Shown: positions 9,603-20,791 of the stretch, piece after piece
Layout: the number at the start of each line of letters is the position of its first letter
How positions within the stretch are numbered: the first letter of the stretch is position 1
From: Vanrija pseudolonga
Taxonomy: Eukaryota; Basidiomycota; Tremellomycetes; Trichosporonales; Trichosporonaceae
Length of the DNA stretch: 64,000 nucleotides
NCBI RefSeq assembly: GCF_020906515.1
Contig: NC_085849.1
Span: 558,001 to 622,000, forward strand
Reading direction: 5' to 3'
Made by a program: the position numbers and the translations under genes
Notes under the pieces: generated by a model
What the model was told of the DNA's origin: nothing
Database searches by the model: none
What the model saw: the letters and a program-made list of their open reading frames with translations, nothing else

Positions 9603-11125
9603 GAGGGGGACGCCTTGTTGTCACCGACGAGTGTGTTGATGCTGTTGTCGGTGTAGGAGGAGGGAGAAGAGATGGCGACGAGGGACTGAGGATGATGGGG
9701 GGCGGCTGCCTGCAGGCACTCACACTCACACCGCACACCCAATGACCGTCCATCCGGCTGGTTGCCTGGCTGGCTGTGGGGGGTCGTGGCCGAGCAACTC
9801 TACATGACCTCATCCACGTGTAGCGTTCTTGCTGCCGTTAGCGGATTCAAATTGACGCACAGATCGCCTAATAGACTTTATTATAATCCCGTATTACCGA
9901 GTGCAGTTTTCAATCACGGTCCGTTTCAAATGGTGGATATGGTGGCATCAACAGGCGTGCGTGGCAGCATGAGAGGGTCTGTGCAGCGATACGGTGGCAC
10001 GGACCCAATTTTATTGTGTGAGCCAACAAGTCGCTAGCTGGCTGACTGGTGGCCGCCGTCCACTCGCCGCCGTCGCTGCCGCCGCCGCGTGCTGAACAAT
10101 GCTCGAGTCGTTGCATCCCCCTTTCTTCATCACTCTTCTTCTCAAGGCAACAGAGTATCGCAGAAACGCGACCTCTGCCCTTGCAGATCCAGTGCAACCC
10201 CCCCCACCACCCCGTCTGCGGTCCGTAGACCGTCGCCGTTCGAACCCTTCCACCGACTTTGAGACGCCCTGGGCCACACACAGTGTGCGACTTTTTCAGC
10301 CCCCCTCGCCGACGACACCCCCTGTCTTGTCTGCGCGCTGAAAAAACCGCCATCCACGACCCAAGGGCATCCAACCGAAGTGCGAACTCGACGCGACCTT
10401 TTGCGCGATACCAACGATTTTGGAAGGCGTAGAAGTCTAACCAAGCATCATCGTGCTTGGTAGGTCTCCCCACCTCCAGCAAACCCCAACAAAAAGCTCG
10501 AAGCGGCCGCCAGCCAGCGACACTTCGTAGCCTGCTTTGTGTGTGTGCGTGACCTTTGCGCGCGTCAGCCACCTTGTCCCCCTCGCGTCTGCGCGTCGAC
10601 ACTGTTTCCCTTATTGTCGACCCCACTCGATTCGCCTGGCTCGTGCTCTCCATCAAAAGTCACCCACACTACGACAACTACAGCAGCTCCAACCCCCGCG
10701 ACACTTAGAGTCGAGCAATCGCGCTCCTCTTAACCCCGTGGCCCACCTCTTCCTCGACCGCTTTTTTCCACCAGGACGCACTTCACCCCTTCCCCCCCGC
10801 CCCCCACCACCACCCCCTTATCCCATCTTAGACTTTCTGGTCACGACGACACGCTTGTGCCCAGTCGCCCCCTCACCGCTTCTTTCCTACGACCTTCCTT
10901 CCAGGTATCCCTTCGACACCGCCATCCCCACAACACACACTCAGAGAACCGTCGACTCAGCACCTGCTCAGCAAACCAGGTCTGTGTCCGCTCTCACCCT
11001 CAGCCGCGACGGTCAACGCCGCGGTTGAGTTCCCGGTAAATATGCGCACAGTCTTAATCTTACGCCTTCGTCCTCACGGCCTGGCCGCGGGTTCGAAGAG
11101 AGCCGTTCAAGCTCTGTCAAGGACC
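9603..11125. promoter_or_regulatory. Divergent promoter region between SEC16 and the cyclin gene
   Basis: About 1.5 kb with no convincing gene. The right part (about 10660-11040) is strongly CT-rich on the plus strand, as in the leaders of well-expressed basidiomycete genes. It contains several small upstream ATGs, including one at 11042 in frame with the cyclin. A GTAAAT word at 11036 could be the donor of a 5' UTR intron; I could not choose its acceptor. The left part (9840-9900) is AT-richer. I see no tRNA or other RNA gene. Confidence 0.5.
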
Positions 11126-14100
11126 ATGGGCACCCTTTTCGGCACGCACGCCGCGCGTATCGACGAGGAAGGCGTTCTGCACGTCAGTGCGGCGCTCAGC
11201 TCTGTCGACGGCGTCATTCTCGACGCGACCGAAATGGACAAGGCGCCTCTGCCTGCCCTGGTCGTCACGGCTGCCATTGACGACACCAACGCTCCTGTTC
11301 ATGTCGCCACCGACACCGACAACACCAGCATGCCTGCCATCTGTCTCCTTGACAACCCCCTGGCCATTTTCGAGCGCGACGCGCCTTTGGCCAACGATAT
11401 TGATGTGGTCGCCACCCTGTTCCTTGGCCGCCCCATTCCCACTCCGACTTCTCTTGGCCACTCGCTCAACCTCATGGCCAACGAGAGCCCGGAGCCTGCT
11501 CTCCTCATGGAGGGCGACTCGGAACCCGAGTCACCGGTTGGCCCAGCTAGCCCCGAGGCGGACGACCTAATGGGTTCGCCCGTCCTCGAGCAACTCTGGA
11601 CCAGCCTTGACGGAGACAACACTGCCGACGACACCGACGCCGGCTTTGTATCTACCGCCGACAACGCAAGCGACAGTCCTACCATGTCCTACGCTTCGCT
11701 GGCTTCTCACGCCGGCGAACCGGACGTTGTGTATGAGACGATTGCTGCGCCCACTGTCACGCATGAGAACGAAGTTGTTGACGCCGTCCCTGAGGGTGAT
11801 GTCATTCATGACTCTCCCAGGGGCTCGCCAGTCTCGACCATCGTTTTCTCATCCGACGACGAGGATGAAGTCGACGACGGCTCATTCTACGACCTGTCCC
11901 CCCAGCCTGTTGGCTTCGGGTTCAGCAACGATGACGTTTCGGCGCTCGTGGACTCGCCTGCGCCGGCCTCCACCACCATCGCTTCGCACGATGATGAGAA
12001 CATCGCCCCCAACCTCGGCCACCTCGCCAACTTTGACGACTTTTTCGAACAGGTTCCGCTTTCGCAGACGGGTCGCTTCGCCTTGGCCACCTACCTCGCC
12101 TCGGCCATTGTGACTCGGCTTGCTTGCCCTGCTCCGGCTCGTGTCGGCCAGGCCGGTTCATCGGAGGAGGAGTGGGGTGTGACCGCCGTCCTTAACCGCG
12201 CCCAGCACCGTGCCAGCGGCCTCTACGACTTCCAACCCGAGTTTGTTCTCTCGCGCTCGCCTTCGCCTGTTCCGGCCGTTGCTGTCTCGGACAAGCTTGC
12301 TTCGCCCAGCCTCACCGACCCGTACGGTATCGTCTCGGCGCACTCGTACAGCCGTGGTAAGCTCGTCGCCAGCCCGTCCTTCATCGACTTTGTCGTCACC
12401 CTCATCAACGCCAAGTCGCTTTCAGCCGAGGTTGTCATTGCCGCGGCGTGGTTCCTCGAGACCATCCCCCTCCATGCCATCGACAACCACAAGGGGGTGG
12501 ACCTTCGTCAGCGTCTCGAGGCTGCTCGCTACGAAGGCCAGATGTTTGCAGTCGAGCGCCGCATTGCCATGCTCGTTCTTCTCATCGCCGACATGAGTGT
12601 CTCGGACGACACTGCTCACACGTCTGCCTGGGCCGAAGTGTCGTCGGTTCCCAAGGTCGAGGCTGTCCAGATGGAGCGTGACCTCTTGGCTCACCTCTTC
12701 TTCTCAGTCTCAATCCCTCTCGAGTCGTGGCGGGACCACTGCTCGCAATTCTACTCCGGTCTGGCGCGCAACAACAAGTTTGATGACCAGGTTACATGGG
12801 ACCTGTTGGATGTCGGTCACAAGCTTGTCGTGAGTGCAACACATGTGTTGACAAAGGCCTGTCTAATGTCCTGCCAGGTCAAGGCGACAGCCGCTCTCCA
12901 GAACATTGACAAGTCGGTCTCGGCCTTTGAGACCCACCACACACTCCTTACGACCCTGCCTCCGATTCAGATGCTCTACGCCGAGCGAGCCGAGTTTGCT
13001 CCGCCCTCGCAGCTCGGCGAGTGGTTCACCGCCGCCAACACGTACGGCCAAGTCGCTCAGCCCGGCTTCCTCGACGCCAGCTACTACTGCAACTCCCAGC
13101 CTGCGGATACCTTCTACGACAATGACGACGAAGAGTTTGTCGAATACGATGGCGCCGCGCCATTCCCGGCGCCTTTCCCTGCTTTCCAGCCGTTCAACGA
13201 GCACCAGGAGCAGCCGGTGCCGATGATGGCGTACGACTACCCGCCCGGTTTTGTTCCCCATCCCATGGCCCCGGAGTACTTTGAGCCTGCCCAACAGCAC
13301 CAGCAGCAAGCTCTATTCGACGACTACGACTATGGCTATGGCTATGACAACTTTACGGCTCCTATTGGCCAAGACGACGGCATGGTGGACGACGACGCGA
13401 GCTGGATGGAGCCTTACGACGGCGCCGTCCGCTTCCCCGCGTACACCACGCAGGCTGTCAACGTCCACACGACCAGCTCGACCCCCGTTACCCAGGCGAT
13501 TGAGCACCAGGTCGTCAATGTCCCCGTCCCGGTCTCGCAGCCACTCCCCGCGCCGCAGCCCACCTCGCAGCCGTTTTACGACAATGACAGCGAGTGGGAT
13601 GCCGCGCCCTACGACGGCGCTGTGGCCTTCCCCATCCCCATTCTGGCGGAGGAGGAAGCCGCAGAGGGCGCCTACCTCTCGGACGAAGAGCGCGAGTCGA
13701 TCCAGGCCTGGCTGGCCCATCTCCCTCGTGTCCCGTCCCGCAAGCGTGGTGTGGCAAGCACCGCGACTGCCACGTTCCCCTTCCAGCAGAGCTTCTCATC
13801 AGACTGGACTTCCGACGTTGCCATGCCCAACGAGGCTGGCTTCATCGAGGACGCGGCCTATGCCGACGTCTGGAGTGACCCCGACAACTTTGACGACGAA
13901 GACCCCGACTCGCCGGACACGCAGTGCGGTGTCTTATTAGTCGGGCGCCAGCAGGCCAACGACTATGTCGACAATGCCAGCTTCCTCTACGGAGCTCTGG
14001 TTCACCCCGTCGAGGGCTCCTCCTCTGGCCAAACCCGCACCTCTGAGCGCATCTCTGATCTGTTCAAGGGTGACGGTGATGCCACCAACAATCTTTACAC

Positions 14101-14254
14101 TCTCTCGCACAACCGTATGCGCTCCAGGACGTGCGGTGCCGCCAATGTCGGGCTGTCGACAGCTTTCGACCGCCTCGCCACGACACCCAACTTCCTTTCT
14201 TCGTCTGCTGGGCTCGGCCCTGTCCAGACGGCGCCACGCTTCATGGCGCTTTAA
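11126..14254 (+). CDS. Large cyclin-domain protein (Pho80/Pcl-like fold), 1,026 aa
   Basis: The gene has two exons, 11126..12829 and 12878..14254, with a 48-nt intron (GTGAGT, CTAAT, CAG) that is stop-free and a multiple of three. The centre of the protein reads as a cyclin box: 'SFIDFVVTLINAKSLSAEVV' followed by 'AAAWFLETI', then 'RRIAMLVLLIADMSVSDD', 'SAWAEVSSVPKVEAVQMER' and 'LAHLFFSVSIPLESW'. That order matches the helices of Pho80/Pcl-type cyclins, which activate CDKs such as Pho85. About 300 acidic, disordered residues precede it. The C-terminal half has three 'YDGAxxFP' repeats. I chose the ATG at 11126 because its context (GGACCATGG) is strong; the in-frame ATG at 11042 would add 28 residues. 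Which CDK it partners cannot be told from sequence. Confidence 0.7.
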   Translation: MGTLFGTHAARIDEEGVLHVSAALSSVDGVILDATEMDKAPLPALVVTAAIDDTNAPVHVATDTDNTSMPAICLLDNPLAIFERDAPLANDIDVVATLFLGRPIPTPTSLGHSLNLMANESPEPALLMEGDSEPESPVGPASPEADDLMGSPVLEQLWTSLDGDNTADDTDAGFVSTADNASDSPTMSYASLASHAGEPDVVYETIAAPTVTHENEVVDAVPEGDVIHDSPRGSPVSTIVFSSDDEDEVDDGSFYDLSPQPVGFGFSNDDVSALVDSPAPASTTIASHDDENIAPNLGHLANFDDFFEQVPLSQTGRFALATYLASAIVTRLACPAPARVGQAGSSEEEWGVTAVLNRAQHRASGLYDFQPEFVLSRSPSPVPAVAVSDKLASPSLTDPYGIVSAHSYSRGKLVASPSFIDFVVTLINAKSLSAEVVIAAAWFLETIPLHAIDNHKGVDLRQRLEAARYEGQMFAVERRIAMLVLLIADMSVSDDTAHTSAWAEVSSVPKVEAVQMERDLLAHLFFSVSIPLESWRDHCSQFYSGLARNNKFDDQVTWDLLDVGHKLVVSATHVLTKACLMSCQVKATAALQNIDKSVSAFETHHTLLTTLPPIQMLYAERAEFAPPSQLGEWFTAANTYGQVAQPGFLDASYYCNSQPADTFYDNDDEEFVEYDGAAPFPAPFPAFQPFNEHQEQPVPMMAYDYPPGFVPHPMAPEYFEPAQQHQQQALFDDYDYGYGYDNFTAPIGQDDGMVDDDASWMEPYDGAVRFPAYTTQAVNVHTTSSTPVTQAIEHQVVNVPVPVSQPLPAPQPTSQPFYDNDSEWDAAPYDGAVAFPIPILAEEEAAEGAYLSDEERESIQAWLAHLPRVPSRKRGVASTATATFPFQQSFSSDWTSDVAMPNEAGFIEDAAYADVWSDPDNFDDEDPDSPDTQCGVLLVGRQQANDYVDNASFLYGALVHPVEGSSSGQTRTSERISDLFKGDGDATNNLYTLSHNRMRSRTCGAANVGLSTAFDRLATTPNFLSSSAGLGPVQTAPRFMAL

Positions 14255-14865
14255 GGCCCTTACTGTGAGTCTCCTTTGGAGGCCGGTATTGTGTTTGCTT
14301 TGCGTTTCCCGTTCTAACTCGGCCATAGACTAGAGGCCGCCGACTCGTTCTTCTTTTTTCTCTCTTAATGTCTTTGCAGCCCACCCGCGACTCGGCTTAC
14401 CGGGCGTCGAGCTTTGCCTAATGACCCATGGCTGCTATCCCGGCGTTTCCCATCACCACCACCCTCAACCCCAAGTCATGCAAAACACCAAACGACAAAA
14501 AAAAAATCCATTTCATTTGAAAAGCCAAAAACATCTAGAAAACTGTTGGCGCAGTTGAGTAAACGAGTTATACCTCTTTTTACGTTTTGTTTGCTACTGC
14601 GTGCTCGACCTTTGTATCTCTCTCTGATGCATGAGTGAAGAGCAACGAACGCGAGGCGCGAAGCGCCGAGCGTGGAAGAGGGGTGCGTGGAGCACGGTGG
14701 GAAGACTGACGATTGCATTGCGCTCGACTTGATTGGAGAGCCACACGAGCACTTGGTGACTGACTTGTTTGGTGCCGTCATGACTTGGTGCGTCAGGGAA
14801 CAAGACTCTGCTCGACGCGTCAAAAGTCAGTCAGCCACGCGTTGATATCGTCCATCGCTCACAAA
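14255..14865. other. Intergenic region, cyclin gene to MutY gene
   Basis: About 600 bp of 3' and 5' flanking DNA, AT-richer around 14340-14620, with a run of A at 14501-14509. It holds no supported gene. The ATG at 14785 is in frame with MutY, but the one at 14866 has the better context. Confidence 0.5.
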
Positions 14866-16678
14866 ATGACCCGCCCAGTGAGAGCAGCAACGAGGGCACG
14901 AGCGGCAGCACCTCCAGCACGCAAAATGCGCAAGCGCTCATCGTCCGGCACGCCATCATCCCCGTCCTCCTCCGAGGCCTCAGTCTTCGTGGTGTCGGAC
15001 GGCGAGTCGGAGGCGTTCGACCCAAGCGGCGCGAGCGAGTCGTCGCCCGAGCCCGAAGCCGTCTCCGAGCCCGAATCAGAGCCGCGAGGAGCGAAGCGCA
15101 AGCGCGCGGCGCCCACGCCCAAGGGCAAGGGCAAAGCCAAGGCCGAGATCATCGACATCGAGGACCTCGGATCCAGCGTCCACCGGCCCCATGCGCGCGG
15201 CTACCACTCGACGGCGGCCGTCGCGGGCGCGCAGGACGCGCTGCTGGACTGGTTTGAGGGGGTGCGGGACGCGCGCGGCATGCCCTGGAGGAAGCGGTAC
15301 GACGCGGCTCTGAGCATGGACGCGAAGGGGCAGCGCGCATACGAGGTAGGCCAAGCTACTAAGAGACAGGCGAGCTGACCCACCGCAGATCTGGGTATCG
15401 GAGGTCATGCTCCAGCAAACGCAAGTCGCGACTGTCATACCGTTCTGGACGAGCTGGATCGCGCGCTGGCCGACGATAGGCGACCTCGCCACCGCGGACG
15501 TGGAGGAGGTGAACGCCGCGTGGCGCGGGCTGGGGTACTACCGCCGCGCGAGGAGCCTGCTCGACGGCGCGAAAGCCGTGGCGGGCAAGAAAAGCTTTGG
15601 CGGCCGGCTGCCCGACGATCCCGACGTGCTGGAGAAGGAGATCCCCGGCGTGGGGCGGTACACTGCTGGCGCGATCACGTCGATGGCGTACGGCGTGCGT
15701 GCGCCCATCGTCGACGGCAACGTGCACCGCGTGCTTAGTCGCCTGCTGGCACTGCACGCGCCCCAGACTGCGCCTGCCACGATCCGGTTCCTGTGGGACG
15801 CGGCGACGGTGCTTGTTGACGCGCTCCCGAGGGGCCAGGGGCGCGGGATCGCAGGCGACTGGAACCAGGCGCTCATGGAGCTCGGGGCGACCGTGTGTCG
15901 GCCCACAGCCCCAGAGTGTGGCGCGTGTCCTTTGGAGCAGGTATGCAAGGCGCGCGCCGAGCTGCAAGCGCCGCCCCCGCCGCCTGCGACGCCGACATGC
16001 GACCTCTGCGCGCCGATCCCGGCGCCTGACGGCGCTGAAACGATACCGAGCGTGACCGTCTTCCCTATGAAGAAGGAGAAGAAGGCCAGCAGGGAGGAGC
16101 ACGAGGCGGTGTGTGTTACAGAGTGGCGCGGGCCCGAGGGGCCAAAGTGGCTCTTTACGAAGCGGCCAGAGAAAGGTGGGTCAAAAGGCCAGGTATCGCT
16201 AACGGAAGGTCTCTTGGCGGGGCTGTACGAGCCGCCCAGTACGCCCGTGGCGGCGTCAAGCTCGGACAAGGACAAGCTCGCAGCGTCGCTCGCGACTCTC
16301 GCCGACCTGCTCGACAGCCACGAGGTGACGAGCCACGTCACACACACGCCAGTTCCGCATATCTTCAGCCACATCAACATGACGTACCATGTCCAGCACG
16401 CCGTGCTCGAGTCTGACGAGCCCCCTACCTTAAAATCCGACCGCGCGGCGTGGCTCGACGCCGACGACGTGGCTGCTGCGAATGTCGGGACGGGGGTGAA
16501 GAAGGTCTGGGCGGGCGTGTACGGCGCGTGGGGGCGCTTCGCCGCGGGTAAGGGGGTGAAGCCTGCGCCGCAGAAGGCAAAGCCAAAGGCGAAGCCGAGG
16601 GCAAAAGATACGCCAAAGGGCCGCGGCCTGACGCAGACCAAGCTGAGTCTCGCGGGGCCAAAAGTGAAGGCCGAGTAG
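14866..16678 (+). CDS. MUTYH: Adenine DNA glycosylase, MutY/MUTYH type (578 aa)
   Basis: This enzyme removes adenine mispaired with 8-oxoguanine in base-excision repair (family knowledge). The exons are 14866..15345, 15389..16175 and 16209..16678. The N-terminal 130 residues are basic and disordered. The catalytic domain follows: 'WVSEVMLQQTQV' with the proton-donor Glu; the helix-hairpin-helix 'PGVGRYTAGAITSMAYG'; 'PIVDGNVHRV' with the catalytic Asp; and the iron-sulfur loop 'CRPTAPECGACPLEQVC' (C-x6-C-x2-C-x5-C). The C-terminal NUDIX-like 8-oxoG recognition domain follows with 'WLFTKRPEKGLLAGLYEPP', and the tail is Lys-rich. Intron 1 (43 nt) has CTGAC and CAG. Intron 2 (33 nt) is stop-free and three-fold, and its removal restores the uninterrupted 'RPEKGLLAGLYE' typical of MutY. 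The start is set by the CACAAAATGAC context. Confidence 0.95.
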
Positions 16679-17098
16679 CCGAGTAAGCCGAGCGCGGTGG
16701 CCAATGCATATGTACCTGCCCTGTTTGCTCTATCGAGCTAGCTAGCTAGCTCGCACTGCACCGCGCTTGAGAGGGATAGCGGTGCAGCAGGGCGGCGGAG
16801 AATACCGAGGTGCATGCACGCGCACGCAGACGCCGGCAGGGCAGTCGCTGCGGATGTCGCCGTGTTGCGCGTGTGGCGGCGTGTGGCGGAGCGGCCGGGG
16901 CGGGTGACTTTGGGTTGCGCACGCGCCGTGTGGCAGTGCAGCATGTCCTGCGTTTTGTGCATAACCTCGCTTCTCAGACACGTGTGGCTGCTTTGACTGA
17001 ACCGCGGCGCGGTCACTGACGCGTCGTGTCCGCTACACAGACAGACAAACCAAGACTCTTAAGTTGGCTCGCCTGCTCGACGGCAGCGGCATGCCGAA
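16679..17098. other. Intergenic region, MutY gene to glycosyltransferase gene
   Basis: About 420 bp. It contains a short AGCT/GCTA tandem run at about 16737-16752 and otherwise no supported feature. It should hold the MutY 3' end and the promoter of the glycosyltransferase gene. Confidence 0.5.
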
Positions 17099-18349
17099 AT
17101 GTCGTGGATCGCCCTCCGTGCGCGCAGGTACTTTGGCGACAAGTCGGACAAGGCGTACCTCCCCCTCCGGGCAGGCCGCGACGACCAGCACCTCCCCCTC
17201 GATGCAAACGACGGGGAGGGGTACCCCCCGCTCAACAGCACGCCGAAAGGTAAATGGCGGCACGCCGCGCTCCTCGGCGTCGTCCTCGTCATTGGCCTTG
17301 CCTTAGGCCACCTGACAGCGCCGACACGCCGCGTCGAAGCGCTGCACGCGCCGCTCCTCCCGCGCGCCCTCCCCCCGTCTACCGACGCCGACTTATCCGC
17401 CATCTCCGCCTCCCTTCCCGCGCGCCGCGAGCCGGTGCCGAGCATAGTTCACTACGTGTACGGCCTGGACGAGAGCCTCGAGCTGCCGTACTTTGCCTAC
17501 CTGGCCATCCGGAGCGCGCTGGAGGTGCTCCGGCCAGAGAGGGTGCTCTTCCACTGCGTGTACGAGCCGCGCGGGGTGTGGTGGGAGCGGGTACGCGGGC
17601 AGCTCGAGGTCGTGGCGGCGAGAAACGTCACAGTCGTGGGGGTGAACGACGCGCCGGTTGTGCACGTAGGTTTGGCAGCAGGAGGGAGGAGGCAGGCTGA
17701 CGCCACGCCACAGTACGCCCACAAAGCCGACATCCTCCGCCTGGAAGCAATACGCGACTACGGCGGGACGTACCTCGACATCGACACGTTCGTGCTCCGC
17801 CCCTTTACGCGGCTGTACGACTACGACACGGTTCTGGGGATGGAGGCGGCCGCGAACGAGGCAGACGACATGGCGCCCAAGGGGCTGTGTAACGCGGTCA
17901 TCATTGCGCGGCCAGACGCGCCGTTCATAACACGCTGGCTGGCGTCGTATGACACGTTTGACGAGTCCCAGTGGGCCGACCACAGCGTCGTGAGTGGCGT
18001 GGCTTTGTGGCGCTAACTCGCCCAGGTGATGCCGTGGACGCTGGCCCGCGCGTACCCCCACCTGGCCACCATCCTCTCGCACCGCGCCTTCTTCTGGCCC
18101 CTGTGGACGCCGGACGGGCTGCGAGAAGTGCACGAAGAGACAGAGGACGGGGGGTACGATTTCGACGCGGCAGGCCAGCTCGCGTACCATGCGTGGGAGA
18201 GCGTTGCGGCGCGTTATCTGCGCAAGGTGGACCCCGAGGCCGTGTTGGCTGGCAAGACGGGCTTCACGCGCATGGCGCGCCGGTTTGCGGCGCCCGGCGA
18301 TGTCGACGCGTGGCGCGAGGACCTGCGGCGGCGGGACCTGCATGCATAG
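17099..18349 (+). CDS. DXD-motif glycosyltransferase, type II membrane protein (388 aa)
   Basis: The exons are 17099..17665, 17714..17989 and 18026..18349, with introns of 48 and 36 nt. A short cytoplasmic N-terminus is followed by one hydrophobic anchor near residues 53-70 ('AALLGVVLVIGLALGHL') and a lumenal domain starting at 'PSIVHYVYGLDE'. The core is 'YAHKADILRLEAIRDYGG' followed by 'TYLDIDTFVLRPF', in which DID is the sugar-nucleotide/metal-binding DXD motif of the Gly_transf_sug (GT32-like) family. Intron 1 is stop-free and three-fold, but keeping it would split the conserved 'VHYAHKAD' stretch, so I call it spliced. Such enzymes usually act in the Golgi on glycans or glycolipids; donor and acceptor cannot be assigned. 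Confidence 0.86.
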
Positions 18350-18541
18350 TACATAGACATTGTTAGATGACAGTCAGTTGCATAGATGTCAGCGACGTGG
18401 TAGCAATGTATGCGGTCGTCGGCCGGTCCTTGCCCCGCCTGGCTGGAGGCCCACCCCACGTTGTTGCCCGCCGGCGGCACTTTGCTCCGGCGGCGATTAC
18501 CGACTCGACGGCGGAGACGGCTCGACGCCATCGCAGCAACA

Positions 18542-20029
18542 ATGACACCTCGCACCATTCCACACACTTTCGCAGTGCACGCAGCAGTCCGCCGCGTCCT
18601 CGTCGTCCACAACGCACCCCGCGCTCCGTTCCGCACGTACACAGCATCGAGCGCCTCCCAACTAGGCGCAGCACGCATACCCCGCCCTTCGCCCTTCTCC
18701 GCGATGAGCTCCTCGGCACCCCCACAATCCGCGCATGACCTCGCCCCCTCGCCGCCGACGGCAGCGCACGACGACGTGTGCGGCCACGGCGAGGAGGACG
18801 TGGTTGTCATTCCTGCCGATGACGATGTGGGGAAGGTCGCGGGGAGTAAGGGGATTATCGCCGTGGACATGGACGATGTGTTGTGGTGAGTCGCGTTGTC
18901 GAGCTTGCGCGTAGCGCCGGCAAGGCGATATGCCAGGTAGATGGCGGCGCTGACCCCCGCAGTAACACCAACGGCACGATCGTGGAGAGTGAGTCAAGTC
19001 GCGCCCACGATGCACCTCGCCCGACCCCGCTCACACCTCGCAGTGCACGCCGACCTCTTCCCCGGCCGCGCGACCCCGCCCATCACGCTCGACGAGTTCC
19101 ACCACTACCTGTACTGGCACAACCGCGGGTGGGGAGGCAAGGAGGATACAGTGGACATGGTTGTGAGTGGCGAAGCACACGAGCGGAGCGAGCGTGCGAG
19201 GGTGTGGGGTTACATCGATTGCCGGCGGCTGCTCGCGGGGAAGCAACGCCGCGGTAGATGCCTTCTTTGCCCATGCCTTCCAACCTCCTCCCCCCCGCAC
19301 ACCCCGCTCACACCCCCCAGGGCCAACTGTACCGCGCCGGCCTGATGGAGCGCCCGACGCCCATCCCCGGCGCCACGGCCGGCCTCCAAGCCCTCAAGGA
19401 CCTGGGGTACACGCTCATCATCATCACTGCGCGCTCAGAGGTACAGCGCGAGGGCACCGAGCAGTGGATCGCCGACCACCTGCCTGACCGTGAGTGCTGT
19501 CGCTGCTACATGTACGTCACTGACACCCCAGTGTTTGACGAGATCCACTTCACCGGCGCGTTCAACCACCTCATCCCGGCCACCAAGGCCGAGCACGAGG
19601 GGCACGCGGCGCACCGTACCGTCGTGTCGCACAAGAAGCGATCAAAGCACGAGGTGGGTAGCTGCCGCCACTGGTTTGCATGGACGCCAGCTGACCGCCA
19701 CGCCCCAGGTCATGAAGCAGACGGGCGCCAAGCTCCTCATCGACGACAGCAGCGAGAACGCGCTCGCCGCCGCGGCCGCCGACCCGCCAGAGCGCGTGCT
19801 CCTCTTCGGCGGGTGGCCGTGGAACGTGGCCATTGTCCCGCCTGACGGCGAGGGCGCGTCGCACCCCGACGACAAGAAGCTGTACGTCGAGCTCGCGACC
19901 GAGAAGGGCGGGCTGGCGGCAGCTGCCGAGCGGCGCGCAGCGCGTATCAAGCGCGGGTGGCTGCCCAAGGGCGTTGAGCGCGTTGCAGACTGGAACGACG
20001 TCGTCGAGTGGGTCAAGAAGTACTACTAG
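18542..20029 (+). CDS. HAD-superfamily hydrolase, deoxyribonucleotidase-like (366 aa)
   Basis: Six exons: 18542..18885, 18963..18988 (26 nt), 19044..19162, 19321..19489, 19532..19653 and 19709..20029. Joining them gives one open frame with HAD signatures: motif I 'IIAVDMDDVLC' (nucleophile and acid/base Asp), then 'NTNGTIVEMHADLFPG'; motif II 'TLIIITARSEVQREG'; and motif IV 'KLLIDDSSENA'. The order fits the 5'(3')-deoxyribonucleotidase-like branch, which dephosphorylates small phospho-substrates. The C-terminal 'LFGGWPWNV' is common in these proteins. The N-terminus from 18542 is Arg-rich without acidic residues (mitochondrial presequence-like); an in-frame ATG at 18704 would give a 312-residue cytosolic form. 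The substrate is not predictable. Confidence 0.8.
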
Positions 20030-20791
20030 AATATACATGGACTGTGTGGCAGTGGGGTTTGCCGCGGCCGCCCGCGGAGTGCCGGGGTAGTCACATACCG
20101 CGTGCGCGCGCTAGCTGCTGACGACGGCCACGAGTGCGCACTCAAGGTGCCTGTTAATAACTACTACCTACACGTGACGCCACACATGTGGCAGATGCGG
20201 ACGTTCGGGTCCAACAGAGCCCTCACAAGTGTGTCACCCCGCACCGCATCGGATCGTACCTGCGCCGACGCCGGCCGGCGACTGAGTCATTCATTCGCCG
20301 CAGCGTCGCGTCGGCGTCCATCTCGCACGCCATCGCGGCGCTCAATCGGGAATCAAGCATTCGGGAATGGCTGCAATGACGCCGACAATGGCATCATCAT
20401 GAGACTTGGACAGTTGCATCATGGGAGCGAGTGGAGGAGCAGCCCGTCCCCGAGACACATATCGTGCCTTGTCGTCTATGCTACTAATGAACGACTTACG
20501 GCTGGTTACGTCTAACCTCTGCGTCTAATCATTCGGAATAGCAGATTGAATGCCGCTGGAACACGAGCTGCTCGAATACAATCATGTGCATAGACGACCG
20601 CTTGAGAGACCATTGTGCAATTTAAATCAACTACTCTCTGGACCGAGTAATTGGCAACTAACATGTAACTAGATTTTGTTTAGAGGACTTATTGTCGTCA
20701 CCGAGTGATTGATTATACAGGGGGCAAGAAAAGGGAGAAATAGCCAACAGACCCATGACCTAATGAGAGAGACAATGACAACCGCGCGCGT
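20030..20791. other. Convergent intergenic region
   Basis: About 760 bp between the ends of the HAD hydrolase and sulfate permease genes. It is AT-richer from about 20500 on, as expected for 3' UTRs. I see no gene, tRNA or repeat. Confidence 0.5.

Noticed and set aside
10225-10260. tRNA B-box-like word GTTCGAACCC
   Set aside because: No matching A box or cloverleaf could be folded around it.
10537-11028. A 163-codon frame in the leader of the cyclin gene
   Set aside because: It is CT-rich low-complexity translation with no domain, lying in a typical leader; it ends before the cyclin start.
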